64,000 nucleotides of DNA from Psococerastis gibbosa (GCA_963971405.1 OZ020491.1:27150855-27214854); one strand, 5' to 3'; positions 34,160-46,439 are shown, counted from the stretch's first letter. Notes: a model not told the origin generated them from the sequence alone. Program-made: numbers and translations.

Positions 34160-35250
34160 TCACCCGAGACACACACCTACCGGCGCATCTCCCCGAAATT
34201 GTATTGTATTTTTTTCATTATGGGGGAAGGAGCGATTGAACCCCCAGTCCCCCTTAAAACGGAACCTTTTTATTAGGCTAGGGGGAAACTTTTGGCAGAA
34301 TTAATTTTGTTGGTGTTTTGAGACAAGTTGCATAATTTTAAATCTGCAGAAAAATTCTGGATTCTATCCAATTGATGGATATTTCGCAGTGCATCTGCTC
34401 CAAAATAGCTCGATTAGGGAAAAGCTTGAGTGTGAATATTACTCCCCCCCCCCCTCCTTCTGCTTCCAAGGGGAAGAAACCCCGATCATCTATTCAGCTG
34501 CATGGTAGAAAACCGAACTTTTTTTTTTTTTTTTTTTTTTTGGGGGGGGGGGGTAGGGTGGTTTAAAATAGAATAAACTCATTTAGTATTGATTAAATTA
34601 TGACGTAATAAATTTACTTCCAACAGACTAAATTTTAGGGGGGGGGGCAGTTACCCCCTTTGCATCCGTCCTTGGGCCCAGCTCTATACTATGCGGCACG
34701 ACAAGGACGGCCTTTGGCTGAACAAGAAGAAGTGAAGTATTACTGTTTTGAAAAATTAATTGGCAATATATTGCCCCTTATCCGGAGCTACCGGACAAAG
34801 AACAAAGTGAAGTGAAGTAAATTATTACGGAGAAACAAAAATTAAAAACGAAATAACAAAATGTATTAAAATACATTAAATTGCCAGTCAAACAAAATTG
34901 TTGAAATGAAAATCTGCTGTAAGAAAATTACCATGCAAAAGAAGTCAGCAGAGTGAGGGGTAAAACTGGTTAGCAGTTACAAAAATACTCGTCAGCAGTT
35001 AGAGAATTCATCTCTGACTGGGGAGACAAATTTCTCGCATTTACCAACATGTCAACCCACTTTTTATTCCCTGGATACTTTTCTGCTAACTCCCTTATGC
35101 GCCCCATCCCCTGTTTTTACCATTGTCTTAATAAATGCCATTTATTTCGTCTCTTTGCTAACCCTCTCTGGTGTATTTTTGACTATTATATTTTCTGCTA
35201 TGTATGACCCTTTGGTTTTCATTTTCCGTGCCTAAGCTTCAGTAATATCC
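34160..35250. other. Intergenic, no gene seen
   Basis: Contains poly-T/poly-G junction (34519-34553) and C or G runs. No bounded element recognised. Confidence 0.5.
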
Positions 35251-35487
35251 TGTAAATATCAATGGTCAAGACATGTAGAGTAGTGGTACAGATTCCGACT
35301 TTCACCCGAAAGGTTGTTGGTTCGAGTCCTACACTTGCTACATTGTCTGGCCATGCTTCGGAGGGCATGTAAAGCAGGCGGTTCCGGGTCTTCCTAGTTG
35401 AGTGTAAGAGAGGGCTGCTATAGCCCTAACTCCGCTAGACTGGCTTATAGTAATAGAACAGCAAAAAGTCAATATTTATTTATTTTA
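35251..35487 (+). mobile_element. SINE-1, copy 5 (best preserved)
   Basis: From TGTAAATATCAATGGTCAAG through GTAGAGTAGTGGTACAGATT, TTTCACCCGAAAGGTTGTTG, GGTTCGAGTCCTACA (box B), GCAGGCGGTTCCGGG, AGAGGGCTGCTATAGCCC to an ATTT tail. The head looks tRNA-derived. Confidence 0.88.
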
Positions 35488-36585
35488 TTTTAAATATCCT
35501 GGGTATCCGTTTTCGGACTACAAACGCGAAATCAATCATTGGACAGAAAACGAACTATATAATTTATTTAAACCAATTTAACCTTATGCTTTAACAACGA
35601 TTTTTAGTCTGCCTAACTACAAAACATATACATATGTAAATTTGTATTTTATTTTTTCGACCAAAGAAACTTGTAACCTGTGCCTGACGATAGTTCTGTA
35701 TAACAAGGACAATAGTCGGCTTATTTTTTACATGTTCATGTAGCCAAAGCATTTTAGAAATTATTGATATTTAATACAATGGGTTGATATGCCACTCCCC
35801 CCCCCCCCTAACCCGTCAGCTAGGGGTCACAGCTTCGTAATTTTATATTCACCTATTTTATTTCAATAAATACAATTTTATATCTATCTAGGCCTATCTT
35901 AATGTTTAGGCTACATTTAAACCCCTACAGAAACAGAAATACTACAGCAGTGGTTCCCAAACTTTTTTGGAAGCGGTGCCCTTTTATTTCAGGGGCTTAA
36001 AAGGCGGTGCCCAGCATTGCCCGAACTTATAGCTAATGTATAGGTATTCAGTATTGTACATTTAGGCCTACAAAAAACATATCCTAACAAAATTCAACTT
36101 CTCAAATATACATAAAATAAATAACATTTGGCGGGAAAGTGAAATTGTTTCAATTATAAAAAAAAAAATACTTTTATAGTTTTAAATTATAGATTAAATT
36201 AAAATTAAATTAAATATAATTAATAAAATAAAATTAAAATTAAATATTAAAGAAGTAAGTAAGTAAGTTTGGGAACCACTGTACTACAGAATCAGGAATA
36301 CTATTCATACAATAATTCCCCTCGATGATAAATAGCTGTAGGGTCTTGATGACTGCTATGAGTAGCCTAATGGCGCCGTCTCTTTTACCCCCTCCCTCCC
36401 CTCCCTCCCGTCTCACCCCTCCCCCCTCTGGCCTAACCCTGTTAAGTGAGCAAAGTAAAATATAAGCTACAACTTTTTCATCCAAAGCTCATTTTCGAGT
36501 GAAAGAAACCAATTAAAATATAGTTAGTAAATGCAGAGTCATCAATCAGAAAAACGGGGGCAACACAAAAAAAAAAAACGTAAAC
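35488..36585. other. Intergenic, no gene seen
   Basis: AT-rich with C runs at ~35797 and a pyrimidine-rich stretch at 36385-36430. CAGTGGTTCCCAAAC (35949) recurs inverted as GTTTGGGAACCACTG (36267), so a ~330-bp inverted-repeat element is likely. Confidence 0.45.
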
Positions 36586-36594
36586 AGGGTCACT

Positions 36595-36712
36595 GCTGGT
36601 AACAACGTTATCGTGGCTTGTGGACAAGCTGTTAAGACGACACCCCGGTAGGCGTAGATCGGGGGGTTCGAATCCCGCCAAGTCCAGTTATTTTCCGTAT
36701 ACCCCATTTCGG
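36595..36712 (+). mobile_element. tRNA-like SINE-4, copy 2
   Basis: CAAGCTGTTAAGACGACACC then CGGGGGGTTCGAATCCCGCC (box B) and AAGTCCAG, tail CCCCATTTCGGTTAG. Shares head and tail with 12196-12280 and 51588-51700. Confidence 0.65.
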
Positions 36713-36715
36713 TTA

Positions 36716-37192
36716 GGCATACGTGCATCGTCAATGAAAATTATGAAATTGAAGGGCATTTCAATTTTTTATTGATGGCGGCCATTCCACATGTTATTTT
36801 CAAAAATTGACAATTTTCTATTGAAACGTATGCGCCAAATTTTTGAAATTAGTTTGCATTTGTTTTTTGAAATTTTGTTTGTATTTGTTTTCTTCGTACA
36901 CTTATTATTTTTAATAAAACCTAATAATAGTAGGAGATCCGAAGTAAGATCGACCTTCACCGATCTGTTTAATGGATGAAAACTGTTTTTAAAAAAAATC
37001 AATTAAAATAATTGTACTTGACACACTTGACATATCCCATGACGCCATTTTTTAATTTTAGTTTGTTTGTTTGTGATTTTACTCTATGATCAATTGATCA
37101 TTGATCAATTTTAACAATGGCATAGAGTAAAATTGAAATGTCCTTCAATTTCATAATTTTCATTGACGATGTACGTATGTGGAATACCCGCC
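36716..37192. mobile_element. FB-A foldback MITE, copy 7 (left tip deleted)
   Basis: Right end complement GGCGGGTATTCCACATACGT; left end GGCATACGTGCATCG has lost ~10 bases of the tip. Arms share TCGTCAATGAAAATTATGAA. Core with CCCATGACGCCATTTTTTAA matches the nested cores at 18.8, 40.5 and 63.5 kb. Confidence 0.85.
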
Positions 37193-37269
37193 GTAGGCCG
37201 TACTAACTTAACCAAGTACACGCCACTCAATCGCTAAGGGGCTCGAAGGCCTTAGCGGTGTGTGAGACT

Positions 37270-37516
37270 CATATCTGTACTTGGTTAAGTCATGCTTTCG
37301 CCTGTTTCATTGCGTTAATGGTAAGCTTGTCTCAGCTTGTCCATTATCGATTGTGGCCGGTGCAGGTTGACATTGAGAACATATACCAGTTTGCGAATGG
37401 CCACCAAAAATGTATACGGAAACAATACAAATAATGTCCGAAATCCATGGGGTCGTTGGCATTGGACAAGGGACCTATGGGCCACTATAAGTAGGCATGG
37501 GTCCATAAAAAAGTCC
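37270..37516 (+). repeat. R5, copy 5 (intact reference copy)
   Basis: GTACTTGGTTAAGTCATGCT to GTCCATAAAAAAGTCC without interruption. Confidence 0.8.
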
Positions 37517-38011
37517 TTAAAAGAAACCATAACCTCAGCTTAGATAATTTTTCTTCGTTAAAATTAATGCCCCGCTATCGTTCTCAATGTAAATGCATAC
37601 CGTAACGGGAGATGGAGGTAAGGCAAGTCGGGGAAAGCTTGGCTGCGGCCCAAGTTTTTTAAAAAACATGATACAGAGAACAACCCTGTTCCGTTAATGA
37701 GAACCCCAACTTTCAACGACCGGTCATTTTCACGAATCCCCTTTTCCCGAACGCTCTTCCCCCCCCCCCCCCCATTTTCTGTGTATAACGTTGTTGAAAA
37801 ACTTTTTTCTAATCTTTCCTTTGCTATTTTAGGAAAACGAGAATTTTGTTGCCGGTTGGGTTTTCCTTCCGCGTTATATTAGAAAACACAGCTGTGCGGC
37901 CATTGGGGTTTACAAATGATGCAGTGGCGTAAGTTCAGGGAGGGAGGGGGTATCGTCTCTTATCATGACCAAAGGGTGATTAGTAATTGGACTTATATTG
38001 CCTGCTGTGTG

Positions 38012-38185
38012 TTTGAGACATGGGCTTCATAGTCATCGAACAATTAGGGCAATGCCCATTGTCAGGGGAAGGGGGTGACGTTCCCAGAGCGGACTACTCA
38101 CATGGTTCAGTCCTTCTTAGGGCTAAGCCTGATGATGGGAGTAGCACCCACTCCCGAAACGTCGTCCCCTTCCTCTGCCCCTATC
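38012..38185. repeat. R8 palindrome with hammerhead-like hairpin
   Basis: CAGGGGAAGGGGGTGACG (38063) pairs with CGTCGTCCCCTTCCTCTG (38160-38177) over ~18 bp with two or three wobbles. CTGATGA (38129-38135), a 6-bp stem GGGAGT/ACTCCC and GAAAC follow hammerhead order. A related inverted copy is at 48470-48580. There is one extra base before stem II and no clean stem I, so catalysis is doubtful. Confidence 0.5.
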
Positions 38186-38279
38186 TCTTAGACTTAGGGA
38201 AAGTGTTCTTCACTGTCACTGAGGCACTAGCACACAACAAGAATGACAGAACGACCTGATTTTGACGATTTTACTTCAT

Positions 38280-38875
38280 ACTTTATTATTATTTATTCAA
38301 CCCTAATGGGTATCTTACCTTTGTCCGCATGGAAAAAACGCGGCTGGGCATGTTGCTGACCACAATACCGCATGTAGAGCTGTGGTCAGCATTGAGGATC
38401 GTCTACCAGACCTCACGCCTAGATCCTCATTTTGGGTTGACTTGCCACAGCGTATTTTTGCGATGAGAAGTAAATATTATACAATCAATACATCTTATGA
38501 TGAAGTATATTTTTATGTCGAACTGAAAGCACTTTGCTTGATATAAAAATGATAAAAACTGCAGCCAAGATGTAATAAAATCTGTTGCCGCAGGAAACCA
38601 TTTTTTGCAAGTGCCTGTACTTACGTTAATTGTAACGTCTTACTGCTGTAAATGCAATCAATTGGAGTTCGTTTAGAGTCATTTTGAAAGTTTTTCAATG
38701 TTTTAATTGAGACAGAAGTTTCGTAACATTATCAAATATACCTATCGTAGATTAATTAATAGTTCATGGCATAATAGTTGAATTCATGAATCATACTTGT
38801 AAAATTAATTGAACTCGCTACAGTTCTTACTAGTTGCCATTGACGATGTCTTCTTATAACTTTACTTTCAGTGCT
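38280..38875. other. Intergenic with two adjacent hairpins
   Basis: 38355-38390 (GCTGACCACA...TGTGGTCAGC) and 38394-38428 (GAGGATC...GATCCTC) are consecutive perfect stems. The rest is AT-rich. Confidence 0.5.
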
Positions 38876-38887
38876 ATACTTCTTCTT

Positions 38888-40003
38888 CCGGGGTTACAAT
38901 CTATCGATTGGTTTGCAGCAACTTGACTCTTCTTCTCCACTCCTCCCTGTCTTCCGCGATCCTTTTCATTTCCCAGTATGTCTCGCACTCCATGTCCGCC
39001 ATTACGTCCTCCATGTGCTCCTTTCTCGGCCTGCCTCTGTGATTTGTGCCCTCGACTGAGCCTTCAACAATGGTGTTTAGAAGGCTTTCATGCCTGATAA
39101 GGTGCCCCATAAATCTGGCCCTCCTCGTAGATATAGCTATCGTTAATGTTCTTTTTTCGTTTAGCCTACGAAGCACCTCCTCATTCGCGATATGGTCTCG
39201 CCATAAAATTTGCAGCATTCTCCTGTAGCACCACATCTCAAAGGCCTTTAGTTTCTTTTTGTCACTTTCATGTATGCACCAAGTTTCGCAGCCATACAGC
39301 AGTATACTCCATACCAGTGTTTTAAGCATTCGTTTTCTTATTTTCATGTCAATATTATTTTATTCAAACATTTTGGATTTTTTGTTGAATGCCACTCTTG
39401 CAAGATGTATTCTGGTAGAGATTTCTTGTGCCGATTTTCCATCTTGTGTAATCGCACTACCAAGGTATGGGAAGGACTTGACGTTCTTTAGAGTTACCCC
39501 CTCTAGGACGACATTGGCTAGGGTTTCTTCCCGGCTGGCCACCATAGTCTTCGTCTTTGCCTTGTTTAGCTTCATATTGTATTCTTTCAAAACATTCTGC
39601 ATTGTAACCAAAGATTCAAGCAGTTCTTCTTCGCTTTCCCCGATCAAGGCTATATCATCAGCATATCTTATCATGTCTATTTTTTGTCCATGTATTCTTA
39701 CACCTCTTGTGTTTCTGAGGGCTTCCCTCATTTCATTTAGAGCAAACTGAATATACAGGTTGAACAGGACTGGAGAGAGTGAGCATCCTTGTCGAACTCC
39801 TGATTTAATTTTTGCTCGTTCTTCAGCGTTACCGCACCTGATGACAGCCGTCTTCTTTATACAATGCCATAATAATTCGTCTATCTTTGTATTTCAGTCC
39901 TGCCTTTTTGAGTATTTCAAACAATTTTTTCCATGACACTTTATCGAACGCCTTTTCCAGGTCTATGAAGGCTAAGTATGTGGTTTTATACAAAGTACTA
40001 TAA
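38888..40003 (-). pseudogene. RTE-like LINE reverse transcriptase relic
   Basis: The minus strand reads TTYLAFIDLEKAFDKVSW, a frameshift near 39860, SGVRQGCSLSPVLFNLYI, MIRYADDIALIGESEEELLE (YADD catalytic box), LGSAITQDGKSAQEI, an in-frame stop at 39360, LVWSILLYGCETW and GTNHRGRPRKEHMED ... IAEDREEWRRRV. This is most of the RT domain and C-terminus; the endonuclease is lost. Diverged ~85-bp direct repeats lie just outside both ends. Confidence 0.85.
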
Positions 40004-40391
40004 TCCAGTGAACTTGGCTCATACTTGTAAATTGAACTAGCTACCTACAGCGCTTACTCGTCATCAGTGACATTGCCTTCTTATGAATTTCTGTGCAGAG
40101 TAAGCCTGTCCATAAGTGTATCTACTCCGGCCAGGATCATTGTTATAGTATGTATAAGCGTCAGAGAGAGGATGAGGGGGGGTTGTTAGCCGTTATTAAC
40201 GCGTAGGCTATTTATAACCTCATAGGGGCACACAACAAAGACCCAGCTTGTGTGCTCCAAATTGACAATAGACCATTGTTTAATATGGAGGGGATATTTA
40301 GGTATGCCTACCTACTTCCATAATACATAGTATTCATAATTAACCCAGGACCCCTATTTAAAATACACATACGGTATGCCCATAATTTTTA

Positions 40392-40772
40392 GGTGCCCAT
40401 TCCACCAACCGGCTAGGGCTATTTCCAAAAACGGTGACGTGGTAGCAGACATTCAAGACTTAGGTGGCGTCCACCGACCTCGCATTGCAGATTGCAAATG
40501 ACATTGACGGAAATTAGAAATTTTCTTTTTATGAAATCTATTAAAATGTTTGTACTTAACATGTCCCATGACGCCATTTTTTAATTTTAGTTTGTTTGTT
40601 TGTGATTTTACTGTATGATCATTGATCAATTTTAACTATGGCGTAGAGGAAAATAAATATTTCCGTCAATTCTGTAATGCGAGGTAGGTGGAAACCCCGC
40701 CTTAGTCTTGAATGTCTGCTACCACGTCACTGTTTTTGTAAATAGCCCTAGCCGGTCGATGGAATGGGCGCC
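40392..40772. mobile_element. FB-A foldback MITE, copy 8, with nested inner element
   Basis: Outer ends GGTGCCCATTCCACCAACCG; middle arm GCTAGGGCTATTTCCAAAAA; inner arm TGACGTGGTAGCAGACATTC. Inner element 40463-40701 is flanked by TTA on both sides and has ends GGTGGCG/CCCCGCC. Confidence 0.92.
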
Positions 40773-40802
40773 TAAGGCAGAGATTTACACATATTTGGTT
40801 AA

Positions 40803-41205
40803 GAGTGTACAGTCCGTAGGAAATTAGCAGCCCGAAAATTTGTACTTTTTATTTTTTATTTAAGTAACTAAGCAAGTTATTACAGATTTGGCTCATTTAA
40901 GTTGTAGAAGACTACTTCATGCATCATATAATAAGATATTTTCAATTTTCGAAATTGTGGTTTCCTCATAAACACGATTTTACGCGAAAAGTTATTGTAT
41001 ATAAATTGTATTATCGTGTTTATGAAAAAACTACAATTTCGAAAATTATTATACATAAATTATTATACCCTATGATGCTTGAATTAGCGGGCAGATTTAG
41101 TGGATTATAACATTAAAAAACATTATTATTTTTGATTCCCATTTTTATCAAGTAAGTTCATTTAATTTTTTTTAATTTTTTTAAAATCCGCTCTTGCCTA
41201 CACTC
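40803..41205. mobile_element. Foldback family B, copy 3
   Basis: GAGTGTACAGTCCGTAGG at left, CTACACTC at right, TTAA on both sides. The right arm is mostly lost or replaced. Confidence 0.8.
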
Positions 41206-41224
41206 TTAACAAAAAACCACCGAG

Positions 41225-41400
41225 TCATTTTATTAATAATAAACATCTTATATTTACTTGAGAGACATACGACTAGAAAGTATTTTTCTGTTTAACCCAC
41301 GTCCAAAAAATCAATACCATTTTCAATGTACAGTGGTACATAGTTGGCCATAACAAAAACAACAGTTAGGTTAACTTCAATAATCTATTTATAAACGTAC
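41225..41400 (-). repeat. LINE 3'-UTR fragment related to 22432-22640
   Basis: AATAATAAACATCTTATATT and CCCACGTCCAAAAAATCAAT match the tail region at 22465-22535. Confidence 0.6.
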
Positions 41401-41416
41401 ATTGGCCCTATTTGTA

Positions 41417-42347
41417 AAGAACCGGCCCGAGTTTACTCGAACATGCTTTCCAATTTATAAAGAAGTAGATATAGACATGTGTAATTTCATAGGAAATTAT
41501 TTCCCTATGGTTAAATTTCAGATCCCTCGAGGGGGGGGGGGGGGTCCACCTCAATATATTAAAAACCTCTTAAAACTTAATTGCATATTCTGGAACGAAC
41601 AGACAAATACATTGTATCAAAAGTACAACAATGACACATGGCACGTAATGTATTGGAGCGTGAATTTTCCATAATTTCTCAAAAAATTATTTTTTGCACA
41701 GCAGCAAATATGTTTTTGGGAATGCAACCTGTCCGTTTTTGTTACCCTATTGAACATATAAAACATGCCTGAAGGTAGAAATCCTCGATAGAAAGGTTTC
41801 GCAGAAGAATTATTTTTTAGTCATTTTTCATGAAAATTGAGTTATTTTTATTTTTTTACAACCAGAAGCAAACTTTCAAGGGGCAATCGACCCCCCGCAT
41901 TTTATCAACATTAATAACAACTACAATATATGTGAATTTAAAAGAAATCGTTGGAGCCGTTTTTGAGAAATAATTTTTTTAGACGTTTTTTTGGAGTTTT
42001 TGAGAATAAAACCCCCCAAATTGTGTTAGCCCCAAATATAAAAAAAAAATGGTTCTGAGGTATGATTTTTGTGAACCTACATGCCATATTTCATCAAAAT
42101 CGACCGGGTAGTTTGCCCGGAAATCGATGTACAGACAGACAGACATACAGACATACAGGCATACAGACAGACAGACATACAGACAGGTATACAGACATAC
42201 ACACAGACAGAGCGACATACAGACATTTCGTAAAAACCACTTTTTTGGGTTCCTGGTACCTCAAAACGTGTAAATCCGTTGAAATCTCGGAATCGAAAAT
42301 TTCGACCATCACAAAGCTTTCCTTATACTACGTATAAATTGGAAAGC
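41417..42347. repeat. R6, copy 2
   Basis: GAACCGGCCCGAGTTTACTC at left; ATAAATTGGAAAGC at right; includes a 14-G run and an ~80-bp ACAGACAT-type microsatellite (42131-42225). Confidence 0.85.
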
Positions 42348-42419
42348 TAAAATACAGATATAAAGACCTATATAAATAAATCTGATTCTAAAACTATGAG
42401 TAGGCTATGCAGGAAACAA

Positions 42420-43160
42420 CTGAAATTTATTCATTCTGATTTCTGTTCCTAGCAATTTTTTTAATAACTGCCTTAAACCCAGAGTAGCTCTTCGGGACTA
42501 CATCTAGCCTAACATAAAGACGATGCTCATTTAATTAATTTCATTTCATTTATAAAAAGATCATTAGTGTGAGCAGTACCTACATCTCGTATTTCCTTAC
42601 CGAGGTATTTCCAAGCGTGGTGGGACCAGTCCTTTCTCTTAAATTATGCCGACAGTTTAAGAAAATAAAAAATCATTAGTGACTTGGTCCACAGCAGTTA
42701 TAATGCTATCTCAGCTGCTCAGCTGCCTCTCTTCGGGTGGTCCATCGATACAATCTGCAGCTGAAATAGACAGCAGTCAGCAGCTATGTGTTTTTGAGCA
42801 GGGGGGGGGGGCTGGCTAGCAGGAGTCGGACGGACGCCTCAATTAATGGGCCAAGTTTTTTTTTCAACGGGAAATCGCTGGCACTACAGACATTTCGAGA
42901 TGTTGACAGATTATGCAGGAAATAAATTAGCTGTGACTTAACAACTGTCTAACTTTTAGAATTCTAAATCCATAATCAAACAACTGCCCAGTCTCCCAAA
43001 ATATTGTCTGCTCGTTATATTTGCTTTCTTTTTTATATTAGTACCTACGTTGGTACGATTATAAGGAAGTGATGGTCGAAATTGTCGATTTCAAAATTCA
43101 ATGGATTTACGCCTTATAAAGAATAGAAAGAAAATTGTCTTTATTTCAATATGGGTGAAT
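42420..43160. other. Intergenic, LINE-tail scrap then no gene
   Basis: 42425-42480 (TTCTGTTCCTAGCAATTTTT) resembles the LINE end at 22707-22740; the rest holds nothing recognised. Confidence 0.45.
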
Positions 43161-43164
43161 TTTG

Positions 43165-43856
43165 ACCTGACGTCACTGGAGGTGAGATAAGATAAGATAG
43201 GTCAGACCAACACATTACCAAACAGCAATAGTGGTAGGGCACGCAATGCGTGAATTTTCTATCATTTTTTCAAAACAAATTTTTTGCACAAAACCAAATA
43301 GTTTTTTGGGAAAGCAACCTGTCCGGTTTCGTTACTCAATTTAACACCTGAAACATGTCTGAAGGTAGAAATCATCGATTGATAGGTTTCGCAGAAAAAT
43401 TATTTTTTAGTAATTTTTCATTTATATTTAGTTATTTTTATTTTTTTACCCCCAGAAGCAAACTATCAAGGGGCAAGCGACCCCCCGCATTTTGTCAACA
43501 TTAATAACGACTACAATATATGTGAATTTAAAAGAAATCGTTGCAGCCGTTTTTAAAGAATAATTTTTTTGGAGTTTTTTTAGAATAACCCTCCCCCCCC
43601 CCCAAATTGAGTTAGCTCAAAGTAAAATAAAAACGGTTCCAAGGTATGATTTTTGTAAAACTAAACTAAATTTCATCAAAATCGACCAAGTAGTTTGCCC
43701 GGAAATTGACGAACAGACAGACAGACAGACATTTCGTAAAAACCAATTTTTTTGGTTCCTGGGACCTCAAAACGTATAAAAAATCCGTTGAAATCTCGGA
43801 ATCGAAAATTTGGACCATCACAAAGCTTTCCTTATACTACGTATAAATTGGAAAGC
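43165..43856. repeat. R6, copy 3 (5'-truncated)
   Basis: Starts at GACCTGACGTCACTGGAGGT and runs to ATAAATTGGAAAGC; lacks the first ~120 bp and the G run. Confidence 0.82.
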
Positions 43857-44019
43857 AATAATCCAATCTTGTACTATAAGTTATTACAAATTTAACTGAA
43901 AAAGAAAATAAAAGATTAAAATACACAAACTGAAAACTTAAAGGCACACAACATTTACTCACCATACATACGCATAACAACGTGACAAGTACCTACCCTT
44001 AAATTTCTTTTTAAAGTTT

Positions 44020-44200
44020 AAAAACTTTTTCTCAGGAACCAAACGATATGTCTGTCTGCAGCTATGTCTGTCTTAGGGCAAACTACTCGACTGATTTTGC
44101 TACAATTAGGCAAACAGGTTCAGATCAATCATATCTCGGGTCTATTTTTTTAATATTGGGCTAAATCAATATATAGATTGGTGGAGGTTTAGAACCAAAA
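44020..44200. repeat. Degenerate inverted R6 fragment
   Basis: TCAGGAACCAAACGATATGT, GGGCAAACTACTCG and CATATCTCGGGTC are the complement of R6 3' motifs, well diverged. Confidence 0.5.
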
Positions 44201-46430
44201 AAACACATTAAGATAGGTATTAATTTCCATGATTGCAGGGCAGATTCAAACATAAACTTTGACCAAAGAATAGTCCGCAACTCCAAAATTTCCAGCATAA
44301 TTAAATTAATAAATTATTGTTATTCTCTTTGCGAAAAAACTTTCAAATTTTTAATAATTCGTTTATACAATAATAAGTTTTTTCAATCTATTTGTTTTAT
44401 TTTCTCGAAAATTCGAGAATTTCGCCAATGGGACGCACCCCACCAATGAGAGGAGAGTATTTTCCTACATTGCTTGTAAAACCGTCATTGTTAGATTTCT
44501 AAAGGAAAGTCATCCATTGTGAAAATGTGTTACAAAAAAATTGACTAATAGCTCAGAAAACTATGATTTATTTTTAATTTTGTTTCATTTGCAGTCGGCA
44601 AGTAGGGGAAAATTTTTTTCCAAGCACCCACAAACCAAACTTTATGTTATGGCCTAGAAACAAGATTTTAAAACAAGGCTGAGAAAGAATGCTGGAAATA
44701 AATTTAGAACGAGGCATTTCTTTTTATCGGGTCGTTTGTAAAAAGGAATGCGGGGGAATCAAGTTTAACATTTTTCTCTTCTTGAAACGCGGGGGGGGGG
44801 GGGGTCAGGGGTGAGGGAAGAGAATTATAAACTTTAGGTCAATCCCTTAACCTATTTCTAAATTTTTAGTTACAAATCGTAATCCTATATGCCAACTATA
44901 CCCAGGGACGGATTTAGCTTTTGTGCGGATATAGGCACTGCCCTTGACGCGGACATTAATAATTATTGTATGTATAGTGGGGGGGGGGGGGGTAGTTCAC
45001 TAATATAAACACTATTTCTTTTTTAAATGTTTAAAATCAAAATAACCTACTTTCTTATCCTTAACTAAAATGTTATATATAATTATTTTAATGTTTTTTT
45101 TTACATAATATGAACAAAAAAAAAATTTCAAGTTACCCGTGGCGCGGAATGTCCGAGCACGCGTATAATATAGGCATTTGCCTCAGTTGCCTACTGGTAA
45201 ATCCACCACTGCAGTACTACCATGAGCGAAGCCAGAGCGGTGCAGGGGGATACCCCCCCCCCCCCTAAAGATTTGACTCGTTAGCACTAGATAGAATTGA
45301 TGGATTTCCTTTGATGAATTTACACAATATAAACAAGTGCGGGGAATAAAATATATATATATAATAGATAAAATTGTATATTGTTTTTAACAAAGGTTAT
45401 TTCAAATAAACTCGGGACTACAGTCCAAGCTACGCCCATGTCTCTTACTTCATTGCAACGTAGCCTACTAGAAATTATTGAAGTATTATTGTCCCTAAGC
45501 AATTTAGGGAAGTTAGGTAGGGGGTAGCATTTCTCACCGCTCTCAGTTCATACGGGAGTTTTATAAGGTATGCGAATCCTTGATGAATAGGTTCCAGTCG
45601 CTCACACTTGGCTGTGCCTGGTGCTGACCTTTCCAGGTTTCCCCATTGCCTCGTTTTGTACTTGTGGGTGTCCTCATTTTGCTTAAATTTCCGCCACATC
45701 TCAGGCCTTAAAATATGTAAAATAATATACATATATATACATAATAAAATATATCATACAATTTTGCACCATTGCCATTAAGTTTTACCAATAGATCAAA
45801 AAACTTTCTTTAAACTACCGTATAAATAAGCTGAATTGGCAAGCAAAACCATTAAAACCCCATTTAAATAGCCTTGCCATCACGATACTGTGTGTAGCAA
45901 CAATTTGGGGAGGCCAGAAATTTCTGGATAATGTCGGTTGCCAAGCAGAATGTTTACGGGATGTCTCTCATCATATGGGTTTTTGAAAGTTTGAACTTTG
46001 GCCCCTCACTCAGTCGCTGCCCCCCCCCCCCCCCCAAGTCCAAACTTTGAGTGTTGTTTATAATCTCAATCAACATGTTTAATCTGCTACAAGGGGATTC
46101 CCCTGAATTCGGAGATTTGTGACGTATTTTAGGGGGCTCGGTTTCAATGATAAACGATCAGCTGCCGCCAGTTTTGGGAAGACTATATAGTATCGGCTAA
46201 ATGAGTGAGGGAGTTGCTTAAGTCTGTGCACTTATCTTGAGTATTTGAAAGGTGCATTTAAAATCTTCTTCTTCTTCTGGGTATACAGTCCTTGATGGGC
46301 TTTTGTCTGATCGAAAACACTCCTGCATTCATCTGGGTTTTGAACAGCGCTCCACCGCCTACGGACTTCCAACTCATCCTTCCAGTATAAATTCAAAATA
46401 GGTTCTTGAAAACGGTTTGTTGCATTACTG
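44200..46430. other. Repeat-rich intergenic DNA, no gene seen
   Basis: Several G or C runs; 44900-45215 is related (partly inverted) to 49030-49150 and 49800-49945. 45475-45730 (minus) holds a LINE-end-like 85-codon frame (QWGNLERSAPGTAKCERLEP) that I cannot place firmly. Confidence 0.45.
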
Positions 46431-46439
46431 TTGAAACGC

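Noticed and set aside
38063..38177. Functional hammerhead ribozyme
   Set aside because: Extra base between CTGATGA and stem II, and no continuous stem I; kept only as a ribozyme-like relic.
42131..42225. CRISPR-like regular repeats
   Set aside because: Simple tetranucleotide microsatellite without spacers, in a eukaryotic context.
41979..42312. Cys-rich frames (LCVCLYTCLYVCLSVC)
   Set aside because: Translation of the GACA/ACAT microsatellite inside R6.
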